NCBI GenBank assembly: GCA_023544645.1
Contig: JAMJFO010000006.1
Location: forward strand, 47,036-96,861
Origin: Desulfobulbaceae bacterium
GTDB taxonomy: Bacteria > Desulfobacterota > Desulfobulbia > Desulfobulbales > Desulfobulbaceae
DNA: 49,826 bases
Direction of reading: 5' to 3'
The notes beneath the pieces are model-generated. The model searched no databases. It was not told where the DNA came from and worked only from the letters and a program-made list of their open reading frames with translations. Positions 44,183-49,826 of the stretch are shown piece after piece. The number at the start of each line of letters is the position of its first letter. The first letter of the stretch is position 1. A program made the translations under genes and the position numbers.

Positions 44183-45433
44183 TCATTGCGCCAGTTTCTT
44201 GCGGAACAGGCTGTGCTTCTCCGCTTCAACAAGTAGAGGATCGGTCACTAATACCACTCGTTGCCCGGGATTGGCACGTTCCAGGACCGCACCATCCTCC
44301 AGATGCATTTCTCTTACGATGCACGAAAGCGTTTGCAGGTCGCGGCCCATATATTCAATGCTACTGCCTACCTCCAGCACATTCCTGGTCTCGATGATCA
44401 ACGGGTCTGCCTGGCGGACGATGCCCACAGGCACCCAGGGCTGCTCCATACGCATCCGGTCATGCATCATGGCTGATTCATCCGGCGGTCCGGCAAAAAA
44501 ATTCTCGGTCCAGCCGCGGGTGCCGAGCTTGTGTATTTCATCGGTAAAATATGGAGGCAAAACAAGGTCCGCGACATTCGTTCCCTTCTCCATCCGGTCC
44601 CGTATCCAGTCCAGGGCAGCCCGGTAGACCCGCACCACCCCGCCGACATAGCCCACCGCCTTCATCCTGCCTTCGATCTTCAGCGAATCAGCCCCGGCAG
44701 CGATCAGTTGCGGCAGCCGTTGCAGCAGACACAGATCCTGGGAATTGAAAATATAGGTGCCGCGTTCATCTTCCTCGACCGGAAAATACTGGCCCGGTCG
44801 TTTTTCCTCAACCAGCCGGTAAGAATAGCGGCAGGGATGCGCACAGTCGCCCAGGTTGGCGTCGCGGCCGGTGAAATAGTTGCTCAGCATGCAGCGGCCG
44901 GAATAGGAAATGCACAGGGCCCCGTGAACAAAGAGTTCCAGTTCGACTTCCGTGGCCGCCCGGATCTCCCTGATCTCGTCAAGCCCGAGCTCCCGGGCAA
45001 GGTTCAGCCGACGTACTCCCCGGGCGGCCCAGAAACGGGCGCTGGCCGAATTGGTCACATTGGCCTGGGTCGAGAGATGAACGGGCATGTCCGGCAATGT
45101 TTCCCGTGAAACATTCAAAATGCCCGGGTCAGCGATAATCAACCCGTCGGCCCCAATTTTATTCAACAGCAGCAGGTAGTTTTCCAGTCCGTCGAGATCG
45201 GCGTTATGGGCGAAAATATTGACGGTCACATACACTCTGACCCCCCGGGCATGGGCATAGTCAATCGCCTGTTCAAGGCCTTCCGCATCAAAATTACCGG
45301 CCCTGGCCCGGAGACTGAACCGCTTGCCTGCCAAATACACGGCATCGGCGCCATAATGGATGGCGGTGACCAGCTTTTCGAAACTGCCGGCCGGAGCAAG
45401 AAGTTCAGGGATTAAGGACTTATCAGGTTGCAT
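44183..45433 (-). CDS. U32-family peptidase-like protein (TrhP/YegQ-type)
   Basis: A 416-residue protein of the U32 family: LLAPAGSFEKLVTAIHYGADAVY near the start, VHLSTQANVTN, then the family signature ELFVHGALCISYSGRCMLS and GDCAHPCRY. The extra cysteines could hold an iron-sulfur cluster. YegQ/TrhP with a similar layout takes part in 5-hydroxyuridine formation at the tRNA wobble base; whether this one does so or acts as RlhA or a peptidase is not decided by sequence. The TrhP-type C-terminal barrel (VGIVRQADP...) is present, which favours TrhP. Confidence 0.85.
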   Translation of the reverse strand: MQPDKSLIPELLAPAGSFEKLVTAIHYGADAVYLAGKRFSLRARAGNFDAEGLEQAIDYAHARGVRVYVTVNIFAHNADLDGLENYLLLLNKIGADGLIIADPGILNVSRETLPDMPVHLSTQANVTNSASARFWAARGVRRLNLARELGLDEIREIRAATEVELELFVHGALCISYSGRCMLSNYFTGRDANLGDCAHPCRYSYRLVEEKRPGQYFPVEEDERGTYIFNSQDLCLLQRLPQLIAAGADSLKIEGRMKAVGYVGGVVRVYRAALDWIRDRMEKGTNVADLVLPPYFTDEIHKLGTRGWTENFFAGPPDESAMMHDRMRMEQPWVPVGIVRQADPLIIETRNVLEVGSSIEYMGRDLQTLSCIVREMHLEDGAVLERANPGQRVVLVTDPLLVEAEKHSLFRKKLAQ

Positions 45434-45794
45434 AGCGCTACTTTTTACACCGAATCAGTGCTCCTGTACACTTTTCTCTGCGTGAAGGCCAACACCATCA
45501 CGATTTTTCAGCACCCTGTTCTTCTTTGCCGGCAGAGTTTTCCTCTGCTGAATTACCGGTTGTAATTTTTTACTTGCCCATTATATCCGCCCGCATATAT
45601 ACTCAATTATAAGAGATAACATGAGAATGATGCCTGCTCATCTGTTGCCTCGCTTATCCTGCGAGCTGTCGTTTTTGGGTATCAGGCGCCACTGTTTTGC
45701 AGTTGGTTTATCTACCCTGGCAGAGTCATTTCGCAACGAAACCCTGCTTGAAAAAACTCCTGCAGCATGACAACAACCACACAAAAGGTGTGAG
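45434..45794. other. Intergenic region without recognised gene
   Basis: About 360 bases between the divergent U32 peptidase and YpfJ-type genes. I see no gene, tRNA, strong hairpin or clean promoter pair. Short frames on both strands lack ribosome sites. The divergent promoters must lie here. Confidence 0.5.
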
Positions 45795-46652
45795 ATGCGC
45801 TGGGAAAACGGACGAAAAAGCAGCAATATTGAAGACCGGAGAGGCCGAAGGATTTCAACAGGAATCAAGGGGGGAGGCATTGGAATTCTCCTGCTGGCGC
45901 TGGTCGGCATGTATTTCGGCATCGACCCTTCGATCATCCTCAATCTGGGCGGTCAGATTGGTATGGACCAGACAACCGCTACCACGGACTACCAGCCATC
46001 AGCGGAAGAAAACGAGCTGGCGGAATTTGTCGCCGTGGTCCTGGCCGACACCGAGGATACCTGGAAGGCCCAGTTCCGCGAAAAAGGCGGCAGCTATGTT
46101 GAACCGAAACTGGTTCTCTTCTCCGGAGCAGTTCAATCCGCCTGCGGTTTTGCCCAGGCGGCCATGGGGCCTTTTTACTGCCCCGGCGACCAGAAAGTCT
46201 ACATCGACCTCAGCTTTTACCAGGACCTGAAAGACAAAATGAACGCGCCCGGTGATTTTGCCCAGGCCTATGTCATTGCCCATGAGGTAGGCCATCATGT
46301 CCAGCACCTGCTCGGCATTAGCGACCAGGTGCATGCTGCCAGAGGCCGCCTCGCGGAGAAAGAATACAATCAGCTGTCGGTGCGCCTGGAGCTGCAGGCA
46401 GACTGTCTGGCGGGGGTCTGGGCCAATCATGCCGACAGGGTGCGGCAGATTGTTGAACCGGGCGATATCGATGAAGCGCTCAACGCTGCCAGCCAGATCG
46501 GCGATGACCGGCTGCAGAAACAGGGCCGGGGCTATGTTACGCCGGATTCATTCACCCACGGCTCCTCCGCGCAAAGAGCGAGGTGGTTTAAGCAGGGATA
46601 CGCTGCCGGACAATTCGACGCCTGCGATACCTTTGCGGCGGCGCAATTATAG
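45795..46652 (+). CDS. YpfJ-type neutral zinc metallopeptidase
   Basis: A 285-residue protein of the YpfJ (DUF/zinc_metallopeptidase, KPN_02809-like) family. It starts [17 protein letters not shown], the usual cytoplasmic opening, followed by one TM (about 27-42). The catalytic motif HEVGHH is at 163-168, with the downstream E in [10 protein letters not shown] as third ligand. Other family marks are [18 protein letters not shown] and the C-terminal [11 protein letters not shown]. The catalytic domain therefore faces the periplasm. Substrates are unknown. mscL follows after about 90 bases. Confidence 0.92.
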   Translation: MRWENGRKSSNIEDRRGRRISTGIKGGGIGILLLALVGMYFGIDPSIILNLGGQIGMDQTTATTDYQPSAEENELAEFVAVVLADTEDTWKAQFREKGGSYVEPKLVLFSGAVQSACGFAQAAMGPFYCPGDQKVYIDLSFYQDLKDKMNAPGDFAQAYVIAHEVGHHVQHLLGISDQVHAARGRLAEKEYNQLSVRLELQADCLAGVWANHADRVRQIVEPGDIDEALNAASQIGDDRLQKQGRGYVTPDSFTHGSSAQRARWFKQGYAAGQFDACDTFAAAQL

Positions 46653-46744
46653 AAAAACCATGGATAGCGCATAAACGCTCTCCAAAGCCTGATGCTGGTT
46701 TCAGCACCGGGAATACTTCAGTAACCCTATACGGAGAAAACAGT

Positions 46745-47200
46745 ATGTTGCAGGAATTCAAGAAGTTTGCCATGCGCGGCAACGTGGTGGACATGGCAGT
46801 GGGCATCATCATCGGCGGCGCTTTCGGGACAATCGTCAAAAGTCTGGTGGCGGATGTTCTGATGCCCCCCATCGGCCTGCTCCTGGGAGGGGTTGATTTT
46901 ACCGACTTATTCATCATCCTTAAGGCAGGCGAAACAGCCGGACCCTATACAACCCTGGCCGCCGCGCAGGAAGCCGGTGCCGTGGTGATCAGCTACGGCG
47001 TTTTCATCAATGCGGTTATCAGTTTCCTGATCGTCGCCTTTGCCGTTTTTCTCCTCATCAGGGGGATCAACAGGCTCCAGGAAGAAAAGGAAGCGCCCCC
47101 CGAGGAGCCAACCACCAGGGAATGCCCTTACTGCGCTTCCACCATTTCGATCAAAGCTACCCGTTGCCCAAACTGCACTTCAGAACTCGCGGCAGCGTAA
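46745..47200 (+). CDS. mscL: Large-conductance mechanosensitive channel with C-terminal zinc ribbon
   Basis: A 151-residue MscL. TM1 (about 14-38) contains [21 protein letters not shown], the gate; TM2 (about 80-106) follows the periplasmic loop. After the usual cytoplasmic helix there is a zinc-ribbon tail with C127-x2-C130 and C141-x2-C144 (CPYC...CPNC). A GGAG site precedes the ATG. MscL opens under osmotic down-shock. Such a tail also occurs in other bacterial MscL proteins, so it is a variant rather than a fusion error. Confidence 0.95.
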   Translation: MLQEFKKFAMRGNVVDMAVGIIIGGAFGTIVKSLVADVLMPPIGLLLGGVDFTDLFIILKAGETAGPYTTLAAAQEAGAVVISYGVFINAVISFLIVAFAVFLLIRGINRLQEEKEAPPEEPTTRECPYCASTISIKATRCPNCTSELAAA

Positions 47201-47248
47201 TTCTTGATTTGCCTCAACCAGCCGTGGGATGTGCAAAAGTCGAACCTC

Positions 47249-49519
47249 TCATGGCTGGAAGTTTTCCTGTCGTCCGTTTTTCCCCTTTTTAACCAGTTCA
47301 AACTGCAAGGGACTGCTGGTATTAAGGTGAATATCGCGCTGGGGGAATGCCACGATAATTCCTTCCTCACGGAATATCTTGTCAATATGAAACCGGACAT
47401 CACTTTCAATCTGCTGTCTGCCGATATTCGGTGTAATTGTAATCCAGAATAAAAGATCAAGAATAAGCGCGTTGTCGCCGAAATCCGAAAGCCAGACAAA
47501 GGGCGCCGGCTTGGCGAGAACCAGACCATGATCGCTTGCCGCCCGGACCAGCAGGTCACGCACCTGATCGGTGGGCGTCCCATAGCTCACGCCTACCCTG
47601 ATTTCACACCGGATGTTATTATCGTTAAGCGTCCAGTTAATAATATTGTTTTCCAGAAAATAGCTGTTGGGCACCAGAATGTGGGTATTGGAAAATGTGC
47701 GGACCATGGTGGCTCGAGTGCCGATATCTTCAATCCAGCCTAATTGTTCATTCATCTGGACAAGATCGCCGACCTTCACGGGCTGCTCGGCCATCAGGAT
47801 AAACCCGCTGATAAAATTGCCCAGCAGTTTCTGGGCGCCGAATCCGACACCGATTGCCACGGCGCCGCCAAGATAGGCAAAAGCAGTCAACGGTATGTTC
47901 ACAATCCGCATGGCGAAAAGGACAATGATCAGGATGAGGAAGTAATGAATAAGTTTTTCAGTGACCGCGGCGGCGCTTTCGCTCATAGTGCCGCGGCGCC
48001 GCAGATTCGCATGGATGTTCCTGGTTATTCTGCGGCTGATGAGAATGCCGGCAAGGAAAATGGCGAGGGCGGTGATAATCTTGCCCAACGTTACGCTGTA
48101 TCCGTCAACAGCAACTATTTCATAGGACCAGATGCTTGCTGCATTCCGGGAGATTTGCCACGCTATTTCGCCAAAAGTCACCTGTTCCCGGACCATGCCG
48201 ACTTCATGCAGAAAGCGGTCGATCAGCTGATTCGTAACGCCAAGCGCGATGATGTATCCGGGCAGGCTCTCCACATGAAAAGTCAAGGCCTCCAGCTCAC
48301 TCCTGTAGGCGCTCTTCAAATCGGAGCCGAAATGCTCGTCCGCGATTTTTTCTTCCAGCCCATCCCGTTGCAGCAACATATCCCGCAACAGGTCCTGTTG
48401 AATGGAAAGATGCATGCGCAGCCTGTCGCCTTCGGCCATGGCCTCCTGCCGCCATTTGGCCAGGTCTTCCCGCGTAAAATCCTCATCAAGCACGGCGAAC
48501 CGATATTTCCACAACCGTTTCTGCAGGGTGCATAACTGCTGCGTCGCCTCATTGCTCTCCAGTTTATCCTGATAAGCCTGTCGCCACCTGTCCGCCGCGG
48601 CGATCTCCGCAGTCAACATGGCCGCGTTTTCTTTGTCGGAGGTTTTTTCCAACTGCCGCTGTCCACTATGCAGCTGCAGCTCATATTTCTGCTGTTTTTT
48701 CAGCAGACTGTCCGTCGCTTCCTGCAGTTCTTTTTCCTTGACCTCAATGTCGGCAATAATCCGATCATATTCTTCCTGGGTAAAGATAAGATGTTCGCGC
48801 ACCCGATCAACAATCTGCCTGTCGATATCGAGCCGCATAACGGCTAACGCCTGCTCAAGCCGGGAGTTCTCCGCCACCAGTTCCTGGAACCGGGCAACCT
48901 CCGTGGCCAGCTTTTCCCGCAGGAGCTGAATCGTTACATTCCAATTGAGCGGAAATTGATCTCCGTCTGACCGGGAAGAAAGCTCCTCTCGTAACTGCCG
49001 AATATCCCTGGTTGCCGACTTCACCTTTTCCTTTGATTTCCCTGCGGCTTTTACCGCGATTGACAAGGCCAGGTCAGCCGCCTCTTTTTTACGGATACTC
49101 TCCTCAAGGCGGTCAAAATATGTATCATACACTTTAACCGGATAGGGCGGCGCGGTCTCAAGGTGAAGCGCTTCGCCGGATGCAATATGCTCCTGCAGGA
49201 GCGCTTTCTCCTTGTCCAGGGATTCTTTCTTCTTCAGGGCCGTCAACTGCCGGTTCAGATATATTACTTCCTCCTGGAGGATGTCGGACCGCTCCTTGAG
49301 CTGATCCACTGTTATGCCGAATTCACGCGCTGTTTCCTCATTTCCATTCTCGGAGTAGACAATTATTTTGTCCTGCAGCTCCTGTATTTTTGCTTCAACA
49401 GCTTCCTGTGAGATCGCGACGGTTGCTTCCGGTTCTTCTTCCTCCGCCGGACTGGTACATGGCAGACATAGAAGCAGAAGTGTTATTGCTGTTATCCAAA
49501 AAAGATTGGTGATTTTCAT
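47249..49519 (-). CDS. Large MscS-type mechanosensitive channel with periplasmic coiled coil
   Basis: The start is placed at the ATG at 49519 (MKITNLFWITAITLLLLCLP, a signal peptide ending TSPA), preceded by AGAGG; the ATG at 49540 is also possible, and the open frame continues further. The 756-residue protein has a long Glu/Lys/Gln-rich periplasmic coiled-coil region (about 30-420), then several TM spans and the MscS core: GGAVAIGVGFGAQKLLGNFISGF for the pore helix, VGDLVQMNEQLGWIEDIG and a beta-rich C-terminal vestibule domain. It resembles MscK/YjeP-type channels. It converges with mscL at a 48-base gap, so two osmotic-stress channels lie side by side. Confidence 0.93.
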   Translation of the reverse strand: MKITNLFWITAITLLLLCLPCTSPAEEEEPEATVAISQEAVEAKIQELQDKIIVYSENGNEETAREFGITVDQLKERSDILQEEVIYLNRQLTALKKKESLDKEKALLQEHIASGEALHLETAPPYPVKVYDTYFDRLEESIRKKEAADLALSIAVKAAGKSKEKVKSATRDIRQLREELSSRSDGDQFPLNWNVTIQLLREKLATEVARFQELVAENSRLEQALAVMRLDIDRQIVDRVREHLIFTQEEYDRIIADIEVKEKELQEATDSLLKKQQKYELQLHSGQRQLEKTSDKENAAMLTAEIAAADRWRQAYQDKLESNEATQQLCTLQKRLWKYRFAVLDEDFTREDLAKWRQEAMAEGDRLRMHLSIQQDLLRDMLLQRDGLEEKIADEHFGSDLKSAYRSELEALTFHVESLPGYIIALGVTNQLIDRFLHEVGMVREQVTFGEIAWQISRNAASIWSYEIVAVDGYSVTLGKIITALAIFLAGILISRRITRNIHANLRRRGTMSESAAAVTEKLIHYFLILIIVLFAMRIVNIPLTAFAYLGGAVAIGVGFGAQKLLGNFISGFILMAEQPVKVGDLVQMNEQLGWIEDIGTRATMVRTFSNTHILVPNSYFLENNIINWTLNDNNIRCEIRVGVSYGTPTDQVRDLLVRAASDHGLVLAKPAPFVWLSDFGDNALILDLLFWITITPNIGRQQIESDVRFHIDKIFREEGIIVAFPQRDIHLNTSSPLQFELVKKGKNGRQENFQP

Positions 49520-49826
49520 CGGTAATCCTCTGTTTTTCATATTTTCCTGTCCGGAAGCGGCAACAAAACAGGCTTCACCATTGTTCTCCCGGCCGGCTGT
49601 TTGATCCATGGGCCCTGCTCGCGGAAAGTGAATCAAGTCCGGCATCAGGCACAACAAGGGTTTCACGGTCCTGTGAACCGCGGGCCATTACGTTGTTATC
49701 AGAAAGGGGTTTTCACGGATTGTCGCCATGGGAAAAAGACGCGCAAGGTCATGCGGAAGGGGTAAATGCCTCTAGGAGTCTGTCGGATTATGGATCATAC
49801 GTGATCAATAAATGACCGCATAAATA
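49520..49826. other. Window end without recognised gene
   Basis: The upstream region of the MscS-type gene. I see no gene or RNA. A short inverted sequence GGATCATACGTGATC near 49793-49807 and a TCTGTCGGATTATGG stretch are the only notable features; neither is enough to call an element. Confidence 0.4.

Noticed and set aside
49740-49826. Possible insertion-sequence end near the window edge
   Set aside because: Only a short suggestive stretch and palindrome; no second end or transposase in view.

Overview
The window looks like part of the chromosome of an anaerobic, sulfur-metabolising member of Desulfobacterota (former Deltaproteobacteria), most likely of the Desulfobulbales/Desulfocapsaceae kind. 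This is inferred from gene content: a YedE/TusA/DsrE-type sulfur relay cluster with small membrane proteins, several sigma-54 two-component systems, a split-Soret-cytochrome-like Tat protein, and a split RdgC-like pair. No rRNA, CRISPR array, phage or transposase gene is visible. The only repeat family I found is an approximately 180-210 bp non-coding element with terminal inverted repeats, present at 978-1157 and 35008-35217.

Layout. 1-5.7 kb (minus strand): the 5' end of a hemW-like gene, radC, repeat copy 1, gatB, then a three-gene unit in which two genes resembling the C- and N-terminal halves of RdgC flank a membrane-anchored TPR protein gene. 5.9-6.1 kb: tRNA-Lys and tRNA-Glu. 6.3-8.7 kb: a small DUF protein, an Lcl-domain exported protein and a Tat-exported haem/iron-type protein with a long structured leader. 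8.8-12.3 kb: an AMMECR1-family protein, a Cys-cluster protein, and overlapping bioB and bioA. 12.3-25.8 kb is a signalling block: a hybrid histidine kinase, a c-haem-type histidine kinase with an NtrC-type regulator, the divergent yeiH-like transporter with a small partner behind a near-consensus sigma-54 promoter, and a histidine kinase / NtrC-type regulator / soluble two-CW histidine kinase operon.

26.1-32.1 kb is the most notable region. A second near-consensus sigma-54 promoter and a structured leader precede three small DsrE/DsrH-like genes. A GT-C glycosyltransferase gene follows, then yedE, tusA, two tiny single-span membrane proteins and a universal stress protein. This composition matches what has been called the YTD cluster (YedE, TusA, DsrE-like and two small hypothetical proteins), proposed as a genomic marker of microbial sulfur disproportionation. 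The adjacent NtrC-type regulators are plausible activators. Together with the exported rhodanese at 39.1 kb and the YeiH-like exporter, this suggests a regulated route for moving and relaying sulfane sulfur.

32.1-38.8 kb holds a FAD oxidoreductase of the UDP-galactopyranose-mutase-like type, a B12-binding-type radical SAM protein, repeat copy 2, a nucleotidyltransferase, a SPASM radical SAM protein and a GT2 glycosyltransferase. These look like an uncharacterised envelope-glycan or small-molecule modification set. 39.1-49.8 kb is more ordinary: rhodanese, sbcD-sbcC, a U32 peptidase, a YpfJ-type metalloprotease, mscL and a large MscS-type channel.
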